Origin: Pontibacter flavimaris
GTDB lineage: Bacteria > Bacteroidota > Bacteroidia > Cytophagales > Hymenobacteraceae
Length of the DNA stretch: 64,000 nt
Assembly (NCBI RefSeq): GCF_001907195.1
Contig: NZ_LVWA01000003.1
Location: forward strand, 248,001-312,000
Reading direction: 5' to 3'
Part shown: positions 25,148-33,329 of the stretch, one piece after another
Position numbering within the stretch: position 1 is the first letter of the stretch
Layout of the letters: each line of letters starts with the position of its first letter
Made by a program: the position numbers and the translations under genes
The notes under the pieces: model-generated
Databases searched by the model: none
Told to the model about the DNA's origin: nothing
What the model saw: the letters and a program-made list of their open reading frames with translations, nothing else

Positions 25148-26371
25148 TTAAGCCATTGCAATGCCTGCCAGGTAGCCGGTGGTCCAGGCGGCCTGGAAGT
25201 TGAAGCCGCCCGTGATGCCGTCCACATCAAGCACCTCGCCGGCAAAGTATAAACCCGGCTGCACGCGGCTTTCCATAGTTTTCATGTTCACCTCCATCAG
25301 GTCCACGCCCCCGCAGGTCACAAACTCCTCTTTAAAGGTGGTTTTGCCGTTTACCGCCACCGGCATGCGTAGCAGCGCCTCCACCAGCTTGTTGGTGCTC
25401 TTGGCGGGAAGCTCCGCCCAACGCACCTGCTCCGGCACCTCAGCCAACCGGGTAAGGCCCTGCCAGAGGCGTTGCGGAAGCCCGAAAAGGGGGTTAGTGG
25501 CTACGTTTTTCTTAGGGTGCGCCTGCCTGAACTGTTGCAGCTCCTCCCGCAGGCGCTCTTCGGTATGCTCCGGCAGCCACTGGATAAGGGCCGTAAACGT
25601 ATATTGCTGCTCGTAAAAATGCCGGGCGCCCCAAGCGGATAATTTCAGGACCGCCGGGCCGGAATACCCCCAGTGGGTGATGAGCAGCGGCCCCTCATAC
25701 TCCAGTTTCTGGCCGGCAATGCGTACCCGCGCGTGCGGCACCGCCACACCCTGCAAATCTTTCAGGGGAGAGGAAGGCACATTGAAGGTGAACAGCGACG
25801 GCACGGGCTCCTGAATGGTATGCCCTAACTGGCGAAGCCAGTCATAGCCCTGACTTTTGGGGTTTCCGCCGGTGCTCACCAGTACTTTGTCTGCTTTTAT
25901 ACTTTCGCCACTGCCGAGCTGAAGTATAAAGTATGTCTGCCCCGCTTCCTGCACGGGTTTTATACTTTCCACGGCGGCACCGGTTCTTATCTGCACTCCG
26001 GCTTTACGGGCTTGCTGCAGCAGGCAGTCCACAATGGTTTCGGAACTATCGGTAACCGGGAACATGCGTCCATCTGCCTCGGCCTTCAGCTTTACGCCAC
26101 GCCGGGCAAACCAGTCCACCGTCTCGCGGGCACCGAATACTTTGAACGCCTCTTTCAGTTGCTTCGCCCCGCGCGGGTAGAACTGCGCGAAAACGGTGGG
26201 CACAAAGCAGTGGTGGGTAACATTGCAGCGTCCCCCGCCCGAAACGCGCACCTTCGAGAGCAGCTTGGTCGTTTTCTCCAGCAGCAGCACCTTTGCCTGC
26301 GGGTTTGCCTCCGCACTTGTTATCGCTCCAAAAAAACCAGCGGCCCCGCCACCTATTACAACTATGTCCAT
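25148..26371 (-). CDS. HI0933/BaiN-type FAD-dependent oxidoreductase
   Basis: 407 residues. The dinucleotide motif IGGGAAGFFGA is at about 6-16, followed by LLEKTTKLLSKVRVSGGGRCNVTHH (about 30-55), diagnostic of the HI0933/YhiN group. STGGNPKSQGYDWLRQLGH and the C-terminal TCGGVDLMEVNMKTMESRVQPGLYFAGEVLDVDGITGGFNFQAAWTTG are also present. It is a flavoprotein of unknown substrate; BaiN in bile-acid degraders is a relative, but that role is not implied here. Start ATG 26371. Several TATACTT words lie inside. Confidence 0.9.
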   Translation of the reverse strand: MDIVVIGGGAAGFFGAITSAEANPQAKVLLLEKTTKLLSKVRVSGGGRCNVTHHCFVPTVFAQFYPRGAKQLKEAFKVFGARETVDWFARRGVKLKAEADGRMFPVTDSSETIVDCLLQQARKAGVQIRTGAAVESIKPVQEAGQTYFILQLGSGESIKADKVLVSTGGNPKSQGYDWLRQLGHTIQEPVPSLFTFNVPSSPLKDLQGVAVPHARVRIAGQKLEYEGPLLITHWGYSGPAVLKLSAWGARHFYEQQYTFTALIQWLPEHTEERLREELQQFRQAHPKKNVATNPLFGLPQRLWQGLTRLAEVPEQVRWAELPAKSTNKLVEALLRMPVAVNGKTTFKEEFVTCGGVDLMEVNMKTMESRVQPGLYFAGEVLDVDGITGGFNFQAAWTTGYLAGIAMA

Positions 26372-26515
26372 TACAAGATCTGTAGTTTACTGACCGTTGC
26401 CTGTTGTTGCAAATAGGAGAGAGACGCATCGTTTTGCGACTCCGCCAGCAGTGCGTTTTAACAGAAATAACTACTCCAACAATCAGCAATCAACTCTTAA
26501 CGATCAGCTACAAAG

Positions 26516-27346
26516 CTACGAAAAGAAAGCCATCGGCTCAGGGTGTACAAAAGTATAAGACAGCTCGTCCTTTAATTTCTGGCTGTTGATGAGCTTGAAC
26601 CGGGTCTCCGTCATGTCCTGGAACTCAGGAGGCGCCAGTCCCAAGGCCACGGAAGTGGAAGTATAAAAATCCCTGCGACGTGGGTGCTCGTCGGCGCAGG
26701 CGTTGTATACTTTGCCCCAGCGCTCCTGCTCAATAATGCGGTAGAGGATGTTCACGCAGTCGTCCCGGTGGATGAGGTTTACCGGCGCGTCCCCGTCCGG
26801 CACGTTCTTCTTGCCTGCCAGCCAGCGCCCGGGTTGCCGGTTGCCGCCCACCAAACCAGCGAAACGCACAATGGTCGTTACCCAGTCCTCCCGGTCCTGA
26901 ATCAGTTGCTCCGCCTGCAGCAGCATGTTTTTGGGCTCCAGCTCCTCGGTAAAGCTAATATCTTCCTCAGTTACCACGCGGTTCAGGTCCTGGTACACAG
27001 AGGTGGAGGAAACGAACAGGATGCGGCTCACCGGCGAATCCAGCAGGAACCTGAGCAGCAGCTGCATCTGGCTCATGTAGGCCTCTCCGCCGTCGGAGCG
27101 CAGGTGCGGCGGGATGTTGAGTACAAGCACGTCCGTATCCAGGAAATCCTCCAGCGCGGGCTTGTCCAGCAAATCGCTGCCCAGGTCCAGCAGGTAAGGC
27201 TGTATGTCCTTCTCCAGCAGCACCTCAATTTTTTCGGGGGTGGTGGTCGAGCCCTTCACCGAGTACCCTTGCTGCAGCAGCCGCTCCGCCAGGGGCATGC
27301 CCAGCCAGCCGCAGCCCATGATGCTGATCGTCCGTTTGTCCTCCAT
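26516..27346 (-). CDS. NAD(P)-binding epimerase/SDR-like protein (YeeZ-type)
   Basis: 276 residues. The Rossmann start SIMGCGWLGMPLAERLL (about 8-24) uses the GxGWLG variant typical of YeeZ-like extended SDRs. VLNIPPHLRSDGGEAY, FVSSTSVYQDLNRVVTEED (with Tyr near 117), TTIVRFAGLVGGNRQPGRWLAG and NLIHRDDCVNILYRII follow. The catalytic lysine of classical epimerases is not evident, as in YeeZ. Substrate unknown. The gene is divergent from the carotenoid-oxidoreductase-like gene at 27442, with only 95 bp between. Confidence 0.82.
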   Translation of the reverse strand: MEDKRTISIMGCGWLGMPLAERLLQQGYSVKGSTTTPEKIEVLLEKDIQPYLLDLGSDLLDKPALEDFLDTDVLVLNIPPHLRSDGGEAYMSQMQLLLRFLLDSPVSRILFVSSTSVYQDLNRVVTEEDISFTEELEPKNMLLQAEQLIQDREDWVTTIVRFAGLVGGNRQPGRWLAGKKNVPDGDAPVNLIHRDDCVNILYRIIEQERWGKVYNACADEHPRRRDFYTSTSVALGLAPPEFQDMTETRFKLINSQKLKDELSYTFVHPEPMAFFS

Positions 27347-27441
27347 GTTATCGTCTTCTTTTATACTTCCACAACATTACGCAGACCGATTGGTTTAGAA
27401 TGGCAATACTCCTGCTTAAAGTGGCACAAAGTAAAGTATAA

Positions 27442-28896
27442 ATGCGCTATGACGTGACAATAATCGGCTCTGGGGTTGGGTCGCTGACGGCAGCGGCCCT
27501 GCTGGCGAAGCGCGGGCTGAGGGTTTGTGTGCTGGAGCAGGCCAAATACCCGGGCGGGTGTGCCTCCTCCTACAAGCGCCAGGGCTACTGGTTCGAGACA
27601 GGCGCCACCACGCTGGTGGGGCTGGACGCGCACATGCCGCTGCGCTATCTGCTGGATGAGACAGGTATAAACGTGCCCGTGCAGCGGCTGGAGCCGCCCA
27701 TGCAGGTGCACCTGCCCGATGGCCAAACCGTGACCCGTTATGGCAACCTGGAGCAATGGATTACAGAAGCCGAGCGGGTGTTTGGCACGTATAACCAGCG
27801 CGCGTTCTGGGAGCATTGCTACAAGGTTAGCCAGCAAGTATGGCGAACCTCGCTGCAGCAACAGAGCTTTCCTTTCTCTAATTTAGAGGATGTGCTGCTA
27901 TCGGGGCTACGTGCCAGGCCCGGTCAGCTAATGCTGCTGCCCAAGGCGTTCCGGACGATGGAGGAGGTGCTGCGAAAGTATGACCTGCTACAGAACCAGC
28001 TGTTCGTGGATTTCGTGAACGAGCAGCTGCTGATAACGGCCCAAAGCTATTTGCCGGAGGTGAACGAGCTTTTCGGCGCCACGGCCCTGTGCTATACGTT
28101 GTACAACAACTACTATGTGCCCGGCGGTTTGATAAATCTGGTAAAGCCACTGGAGCAGTTTATACTTTCCAAAGACTCGATCATCAAGTATGGCCGGGAG
28201 GTGATGCTGGTAAAAAGTTTAAGGGATGGCTACCGGCTGGAAACGAACAGAGGCAGTATCAGCAGCCGGTTTATGATTTCCGGCATCCCGCTAATCAACA
28301 CACTCCAGCTTTTTAAAGAGGAGCAGATGCAACAGCGGCTGAAACCCTACGTGCTGGAGAGCGGGCAGCTGAACGGTGCTTTTACCATGTCGCTGGTACT
28401 GCGGGCGGAAGAGGCAAAGCAGGTGCTGCACCACCAGCTGCACGTGCCGGAGGGGCTGCCCGAGATCGGAAGCAAAAGCATTTTCATCAGCTTTAGCCAC
28501 CCAGAGGATAAATTGAGGGCGCCGGAAGGAGAAATGGTGGCAAGTATAAGCACGCACGTGCACCATCCGCAGCAATGCATCATCCAAAACAAAACGGCTT
28601 TAGAGCAGGCCATACTTCAGGTGCTGGTGCAGCGGGGCCTTTTCAAGCGGGAAAGTATAATTCGGGTGCAATCGGCCACACCGGGCGGCTGGATCTTCTG
28701 GACCAAACGGGCGTACGGCGCAGTGGGCGGCTACCCGCAGTACCGCCACATCAAGCCCTGGCAAATGAAAGATGCCCGCCTGGACCACCGCGGCGCCTAC
28801 CTCTGCGGCGACACCGTCTATCCGGGGCAGGGCATTCCGGGCGTTTGCCTGAGCGGGATCATCGCAACGAACAAGCTGCTCCAGGACCACTATTAG
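27442..28896 (+). CDS. CrtI/CrtISO-type FAD-dependent phytoene desaturase-family protein
   Basis: 484 residues. The FAD-binding start VTIIGSGVGSLTAAALLAKRGLRVCVLEQAKYPGGCASS (about 5-43), FETGATTLVG and the C-terminal YLCGDTVYPGQGIPGVCLSGIIATNKLL identify the phytoene desaturase/carotene isomerase superfamily. It probably acts on a carotenoid or other isoprenoid, consistent with a pigmented Cytophagales host. No other carotenoid gene is in the window, so a retinol-saturase-like or other activity is possible. The ATG is immediately preceded by AAAGTATAA, one of the dispersed words. Confidence 0.83.
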   Translation: MRYDVTIIGSGVGSLTAAALLAKRGLRVCVLEQAKYPGGCASSYKRQGYWFETGATTLVGLDAHMPLRYLLDETGINVPVQRLEPPMQVHLPDGQTVTRYGNLEQWITEAERVFGTYNQRAFWEHCYKVSQQVWRTSLQQQSFPFSNLEDVLLSGLRARPGQLMLLPKAFRTMEEVLRKYDLLQNQLFVDFVNEQLLITAQSYLPEVNELFGATALCYTLYNNYYVPGGLINLVKPLEQFILSKDSIIKYGREVMLVKSLRDGYRLETNRGSISSRFMISGIPLINTLQLFKEEQMQQRLKPYVLESGQLNGAFTMSLVLRAEEAKQVLHHQLHVPEGLPEIGSKSIFISFSHPEDKLRAPEGEMVASISTHVHHPQQCIIQNKTALEQAILQVLVQRGLFKRESIIRVQSATPGGWIFWTKRAYGAVGGYPQYRHIKPWQMKDARLDHRGAYLCGDTVYPGQGIPGVCLSGIIATNKLLQDHY

Positions 28897-28902
28897 CCGC
28901 CG

Positions 28903-29328
28903 CTATTCCTCCTTTATACTTGCCTCATCCTGAATAAACATGGTGCGCAGGCCGGCGTAGTTCCCATCCTCCGCTTTGCCCAGAATGTAGGCCTCCGTTC
29001 CGATCTGCGTGATGCTGTACACTTTCACGTCCTGCAGCAGGCGCAGCAGGGTTTCGGTTAAACGCCTGTATGCGGCTTGCCCGTCGGGGGTACTTTTTCT
29101 CACGTCAGAATCCACGCCTTGCATCTGGCTAAGAAATTCCTCCAGCGTATGCACCTTCACAGCCATGCCGGATGGTTTGCCGGCATGCTCCACCACGTCT
29201 TCGGGCCTTAGCTGCCGGCCCTGCGGCTGCTCCAAATAAACAAACTCAAACGGTGCCTCAATTTCGCTTTGCATCAGCAGCCCATCCACGGCTTGCATCA
29301 GCTCTTTCTGCAATTGCTCTTTGTTCAT
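28903..29328 (-). CDS. Nuclease A inhibitor (NuiA)-like protein
   Basis: 141 residues, no signal peptide. SEIEAPFEFVYLEQPQG near the N-terminus and the C-terminal KVYSITQIGTEAYILGKAEDGNYAGLRTMFIQ fit the NuiA fold (PF07924), whose Anabaena founder inhibits the non-specific nuclease NucA. The assignment is from remembered motifs. No partner nuclease is encoded nearby. It is convergent with the oxidoreductase at 27442, the stops being 7 bp apart. A cytoplasmic immunity or inhibitor role is inference. Confidence 0.6.
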   Translation of the reverse strand: MNKEQLQKELMQAVDGLLMQSEIEAPFEFVYLEQPQGRQLRPEDVVEHAGKPSGMAVKVHTLEEFLSQMQGVDSDVRKSTPDGQAAYRRLTETLLRLLQDVKVYSITQIGTEAYILGKAEDGNYAGLRTMFIQDEASIKEE

Positions 29329-29374
29329 TTCCCTTAATTTTCGAACTTGATAAGTATGAGTGCCAGGCTATACT

Positions 29375-29382
29375 TATCTTTA
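29375..29382 (+). promoter_or_regulatory. Candidate -7 element
   Basis: TATCTTTA, one base from TAnnTTTG, 47 bp before the start codon of the dienoyl-CoA reductase-like gene. The same octamer precedes thyA and the S46 peptidase gene. Confidence 0.35.
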
Positions 29383-29428
29383 GTGTGATTCGGTTACGTA
29401 TAGCCGCATAACCTTAAACGATAGACCT

Positions 29429-30304
29429 ATGATTAAAGCTGAACCAATGCTGAGAGAAGGCGCCCTGAAAGGCAAGACCATCATCGTGACGGGTGGGGGC
29501 ACGGGACTGGGCCGTTCGATGGTGAAATATTTCCTGGAGCTCGGTGCCAACGCCGTTATCTGCAGCCGCAAACTGGAGGTGCTGGAGCAGACTGCCAAAG
29601 AACTGGAGGAAGAGACCGGAGGCACCGTTTTGCCCATTGCCTGCGATGTGCGCAAGTATAACGAAATAGAGGCCATGCTGCAGGTCACACTCGATAAGTT
29701 CGGCAGGGTGGATGTGCTGGTGAACAATGCAGCCGGCAACTTTGTGAGCCCCACCGAGCGCCTGAGCCACAAAGCCTTTGACGTGGTAACCGACATCGTG
29801 CTGAAAGGAAGCTACAACTGCACCCTGGCTTTGGGCAAGCATTGGATTGAGCAGCAGCAGGAGGCGACCATCCTAAACATCGTGACCACTTACGCCTGGA
29901 CGGGTTCCGGCTACGTGGTGCCGTCGGCCTGTGCCAAGGCGGGTGTGCTGGCCATGACGCGCTCGCTGGCTTCGGAGTGGGCCAAGTACGGTATCCGCTC
30001 CAATGCCATTGCCCCGGGTCCGTTCCCAACCGAGGGCGCCTGGACCCGCCTGTTCCCCAAGCAGCTGGCTGACAAGCTGGACCCGGTAAAACGTATCCCG
30101 GTGGGCCGCTTTGGCGAGCACCAGGAGCTGGCAAACCTGGCTGCCTATTTAGTTTCTGACTACGCAGCCTTTGTAAATGGCGAGGTGGTAACGATAGACG
30201 GGGGCGAGTGGCTTTACGGAGCCGGCGAGTTCAACGCCTTCGATCAGATTCCGCAGGAGATGTGGGATGCCATGGAGAAGCAGATGCGCGGAAAAGGACA
30301 GTAA
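29429..30304 (+). CDS. 2,4-dienoyl-CoA reductase-type SDR
   Basis: 291 residues. VTGGGTGLGRSMVKYF (about 20-35), VNNAAGNFVSPTERLSHKAF (about 97-116) and a C-terminal NGEVVTIDGGEWLYGAGEFN match mitochondrial-type 2,4-dienoyl-CoA reductases, which differ from classical SDRs by lacking the Tyr-x-x-x-Lys pattern. Here the catalytic region reads SACAKAG, with the lysine kept. It would reduce conjugated dienoyl-CoA during beta-oxidation of unsaturated fatty acids with NADPH. No other beta-oxidation gene is adjacent. It ends at terminator 30325-30361. Confidence 0.85.
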   Translation: MIKAEPMLREGALKGKTIIVTGGGTGLGRSMVKYFLELGANAVICSRKLEVLEQTAKELEEETGGTVLPIACDVRKYNEIEAMLQVTLDKFGRVDVLVNNAAGNFVSPTERLSHKAFDVVTDIVLKGSYNCTLALGKHWIEQQQEATILNIVTTYAWTGSGYVVPSACAKAGVLAMTRSLASEWAKYGIRSNAIAPGPFPTEGAWTRLFPKQLADKLDPVKRIPVGRFGEHQELANLAAYLVSDYAAFVNGEVVTIDGGEWLYGAGEFNAFDQIPQEMWDAMEKQMRGKGQ

Positions 30305-30324
30305 ATATTTCCTGTGATAGTATA

Positions 30325-30361
30325 AAAAAGCGCCTCTGCAAGTATGGCAGAGGCGCTTTTT
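30325..30361. terminator. Bidirectional terminator with AAGTATG loop
   Basis: AAAAAGCGCCTCTGC (30325-30339) pairs perfectly with GCAGAGGCGCTTTTT (30347-30361). The 7-nt loop AAGTATG is one of the dispersed words. It closes both the plus-strand SDR and the minus-strand nirK operon. Confidence 0.9.
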
Positions 30362-30390
30362 GTTGTTTTCCTGTGGTTATACTTTTAGCA

Positions 30391-31803
30391 TCATTTCCCA
30401 TCATTTTTCGCCAGAAAATCCGGCGTGATACTGAGCATCAGGTAGGCCCACTGGCCGCGGTCTTCTTTTGCTGCGGCTGGCGCCTTCACCAGTTTCAGGT
30501 TATCAGTCGCAAAAATGGTGGCGTAACCGGCTTCCAGGCTCACGTTTTTGAAGATGCTGTAGTTTACCACGAAATCTATTTCCGTTCCGAATCGCCTGCC
30601 GGATGGTTTCAGGTGGGGGAGCGCCTCGCTCGGTGCTAGGCTGTTGGCAGCGTAAAATTCGTGCAGGTCCAGGGTAAGGAGCAGTTTATCGCTGGTTTTA
30701 TACTTGTTGCGGATGAAGTAATCCACCAGTCCGGGGGAGCGGGTTGGGTTGCCCTCCATTCCAAAAGCATCGGCCACGTAAAAGTAATCCAGAAAGCCCC
30801 AGAACTTGTGCGGCGTGCCATACAGCGGGTCGAAGCGGTGGTTCACCTTGCTTTGCTTGCTTGTGTTATTGCCGGAAAGGAAATCAAAGCCGGGATTGAT
30901 AGTGAACTTTCCGGAAGTATAAGCGGCATCCATCGTGAGGTTGTAGGCATCCAGGCTATGGCCGAGGCGGTCGTTGTTGCCCTGGTAATAGGCCGCGGCG
31001 TTCAGGCTTAGGTTGCCTGATAAATTAGCGAATAAGGCGCCGCCTATAGTTACCCGGCTATTCACGCCTTCCTTGAAAGTAGTGGTGCCCTCCACGGTTT
31101 CCGTCTTCTGGAAATCATCTTTAAACACCAGCATACTCAGTTTACCAAAGCTGCCCGTTCTGGCAACGTAGCCGTACTGCATACTTTTATATTGCATGCC
31201 GATGCCGTTGGTACCCGGTGCCACCGGCACGGCCGGTATACTTTGGTAGATGTTGCCGGACTTGCCCGGGGTGTCTTTGCCGTGGTTCTGGTTAAAGGCA
31301 AAACCGGCATCCGCCACCCAACCCTTATGGCTGAACTTTAGCACCACCGCATCGTGGCGCCTGGCCTGTTGCAGCCAGTCCAGGTTGCCCAGCAGCCTGG
31401 AGTCGTCATACATAATTTCCTGGCGTCCGGCTTTTATACTTAGATGATCCACTTTTATACTTGAGGAATCGCTAAGGATCACCTCGCCCCAGGCCTGGTG
31501 CAGGAACAACTTGCCGCCCTCCAGATTGCTGATGGTGGATTGATCGGCGCCCCACACTCGAACATCCTGCCCCGAGATAAAAAAGCGGTAGCGATCCGTG
31601 CTGTAACTCAGGTTCAGGCGGGTGCGCTGGCTCGTAAAAACGCTGGCTTTGGTGTCAGACGTTGGCAAAGTGCCTTGCCCGTCGCGCAACTCAGTGCGGG
31701 TGCGGAGCTGCCCGGTAAAGGAGAGCTGCGCCGAAGCAGTATGCTGCAGCAGTAGAATACCGGCCCCTGACAGCAGGAGCGCGCGGAGTAGACGTTTTTT
31801 CAT
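30391..31803 (-). CDS. Alginate-export-like outer-membrane beta-barrel protein
   Basis: About 470 residues. I place the start at ATG 31803 because it yields a clean signal peptide (MKKRLLRALLLSGAGILLLQHTASA); an ATG nine codons upstream is also in frame. FTGQLRTRTELRDGQ, RTRLNLSYSTDRYRFFISGQDVRVWG and SIKAGRQEIMYDDSRLLGNLDW are hallmarks of the alginate-export (AlgE/PF13372) barrel group. It is the last gene of the nirK operon, 51 bp after sco. It may admit substrates across the outer membrane; alginate export itself is not implied. Confidence 0.8.
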   Translation of the reverse strand: MKKRLLRALLLSGAGILLLQHTASAQLSFTGQLRTRTELRDGQGTLPTSDTKASVFTSQRTRLNLSYSTDRYRFFISGQDVRVWGADQSTISNLEGGKLFLHQAWGEVILSDSSSIKVDHLSIKAGRQEIMYDDSRLLGNLDWLQQARRHDAVVLKFSHKGWVADAGFAFNQNHGKDTPGKSGNIYQSIPAVPVAPGTNGIGMQYKSMQYGYVARTGSFGKLSMLVFKDDFQKTETVEGTTTFKEGVNSRVTIGGALFANLSGNLSLNAAAYYQGNNDRLGHSLDAYNLTMDAAYTSGKFTINPGFDFLSGNNTSKQSKVNHRFDPLYGTPHKFWGFLDYFYVADAFGMEGNPTRSPGLVDYFIRNKYKTSDKLLLTLDLHEFYAANSLAPSEALPHLKPSGRRFGTEIDFVVNYSIFKNVSLEAGYATIFATDNLKLVKAPAAAKEDRGQWAYLMLSITPDFLAKNDGK

Positions 31804-31854
31804 AAGCGATGCGTTTGAGAGGGCTTTCATACTGTCGATCGGTTGGGCCGCCGC

Positions 31855-32487
31855 TTACATACTTTGCAGTTGCGCTTCTATACTTTTCACGGTCTCGTCC
31901 GGGTCTCTGCCGAGGCCTTCCTGCTGGTAGATGATCTCACCCTGCGCACTCAGCACTGAGATGATGTTTGAGTGGGCAATGTCGCCGTTCGGGGATTTTT
32001 TATACTTCATGTTCAGCAGCACCGCCAGTTCCTGGATGCTCTCGTCGTTACTGGTCAGCAGTTGCCAGCGATTAGGGTCCAGCTTATTCTCCAGAGCAAA
32101 TTCCTGTAGCTTCTCGGGCGTGTCGTTGGCCGGGTCCATGGTTACCAGCACAATGCCCACCTCGTTTTTATACTTGTCGATGCCCGCCTCAATGCGCTTC
32201 AGGTCGGCCACGATGCGGGGGCAGGTATAGGTGCAGCTCGTGTACATCATCGCCACCAGTTGCACTTTGCCCTGCAGGTCGGCCAGTTGTATTGTTTCAT
32301 TTTCCTCGGTTTGCCATTCTGATTCCAGTTGGTACAGCGACATGTCGCCTAGTTCGGCGGCTGGTAAAGCCTGTATGGCCTGTTCCGGCGCATGGTGCGC
32401 AGCGTGGGCATCAGTGGTTTCGGGTTGGCTGCAGCCGCTGCTCAGGGCTAGGCCAAGTATAAAAGAGAAGGGTAGAAGACGTTTCAT
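31855..32487 (-). CDS. SCO1/SenC-type copper chaperone lipoprotein
   Basis: About 210 residues from ATG 32487 (MKRLLPFSFILGLALSSGC, lipobox Cys at 19); an in-frame start nine codons upstream is less likely. The thioredoxin-like fold has the copper motif TSCTYTCP (CxxxC), and the third ligand is the His of GDIAHSNIISVL. SCO proteins deliver copper to cytochrome oxidase or other periplasmic cuproenzymes. Third gene in the operon behind nirK, which suggests it metallates NirK or the oxidase. Distance to nirV is 41 bp. Confidence 0.9.
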   Translation of the reverse strand: MKRLLPFSFILGLALSSGCSQPETTDAHAAHHAPEQAIQALPAAELGDMSLYQLESEWQTEENETIQLADLQGKVQLVAMMYTSCTYTCPRIVADLKRIEAGIDKYKNEVGIVLVTMDPANDTPEKLQEFALENKLDPNRWQLLTSNDESIQELAVLLNMKYKKSPNGDIAHSNIISVLSAQGEIIYQQEGLGRDPDETVKSIEAQLQSM

Positions 32488-32528
32488 GTTTTTTAGAAGA
32501 AGGGTGTATACCAAGTATAAATCAAATC

Positions 32529-33311
32529 TTATAAACTCTGCGCGCAGCGGAAGCCGAGGTTAGAGACCGTGTAGTTTGCCTTCAGGCTGGAGCGGAAGGC
32601 GTAGCGCATAAAGGCCACGTAGTTTTTGGTATCCTTTGCCCCGCTGGAGCCCGAGCCACAGAACAGCTGCCGGTCCAGGCTGGCATTCGCCCTGGATTCG
32701 CCGATGAGCAGCGAGGAGTTGAAATCCTGTGTCCATTCCCACACCAGCCCAATCATGCCATACAGGCCATAGTAGTTTCTAAAGCTTTGCTGCACGGGCG
32801 GCAGGTAAGTGGGGTTTGGCTGGCTGTACCATTCTATACTTCGCTGATAGAATTTCTCGTCGTTGGCGGCGTTGGCCTTTGTCTCGCTGGCCAGGGCGGC
32901 GTATTCCCATTCCTCCACGGTGGCCAGGCGCTTGCCCTGGCACGCACAGTAGGCTTTGGCCGCAAACCACGACACGCTCACCACCGGGCTGTTTTGCAGT
33001 TGGTCTGCCGCGGCCCCTATACTTAAATCCCCGTTCCAGCCCCTGAGGTAGTTCGCGTCCGCGAAGAGCTTTTTTACCGCTGACTTGCGCCACTGCGGGT
33101 TTTCCTTCACGAAGCGGAGGTACTGGGCATTGGTGACCGGGTAGGCATCCAGCGCAAAGCTTTTCACCTTAACCGCTGCGGAATCTCCCCCGTAGAGGGG
33201 CACAAAAGCTCCGCCCTTTACCAACACCATATCCTGGGGCAGGGGCTTCTGTGCCTGCGCTTTAAAGCTGATTCCCATCAACAGTAACAAAACGATCAGT
33301 CTGTAAAGCAT
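32529..33311 (-). CDS. nirV: NirV-like formylglycine-generating-enzyme-fold protein
   Basis: 260 residues with signal peptide (LYRLIVLLLLMGISFKAQAQ). The SUMF1/FGE-sulfatase fold is shown by MVLVKGGAFVPLYGGD, FALDAYPVTNAQYLRFV, PVVSVSWFAAKAYCACQGKRLATVEEWEYAA, GMIGLVWEWTQDF and the terminal NYTVSNLGFRCAQ. NirV proteins with this fold accompany nirK in many denitrifiers; their role is not settled. It starts 18 bp after nirK's stop on the same strand. The gene symbol rests on fold plus context, not on orthology testing. Confidence 0.8.
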   Translation of the reverse strand: MLYRLIVLLLLMGISFKAQAQKPLPQDMVLVKGGAFVPLYGGDSAAVKVKSFALDAYPVTNAQYLRFVKENPQWRKSAVKKLFADANYLRGWNGDLSIGAAADQLQNSPVVSVSWFAAKAYCACQGKRLATVEEWEYAALASETKANAANDEKFYQRSIEWYSQPNPTYLPPVQQSFRNYYGLYGMIGLVWEWTQDFNSSLLIGESRANASLDRQLFCGSGSSGAKDTKNYVAFMRYAFRSSLKANYTVSNLGFRCAQSL

Positions 33312-33329
33312 CTCTCTGGGGTTTAAGGG

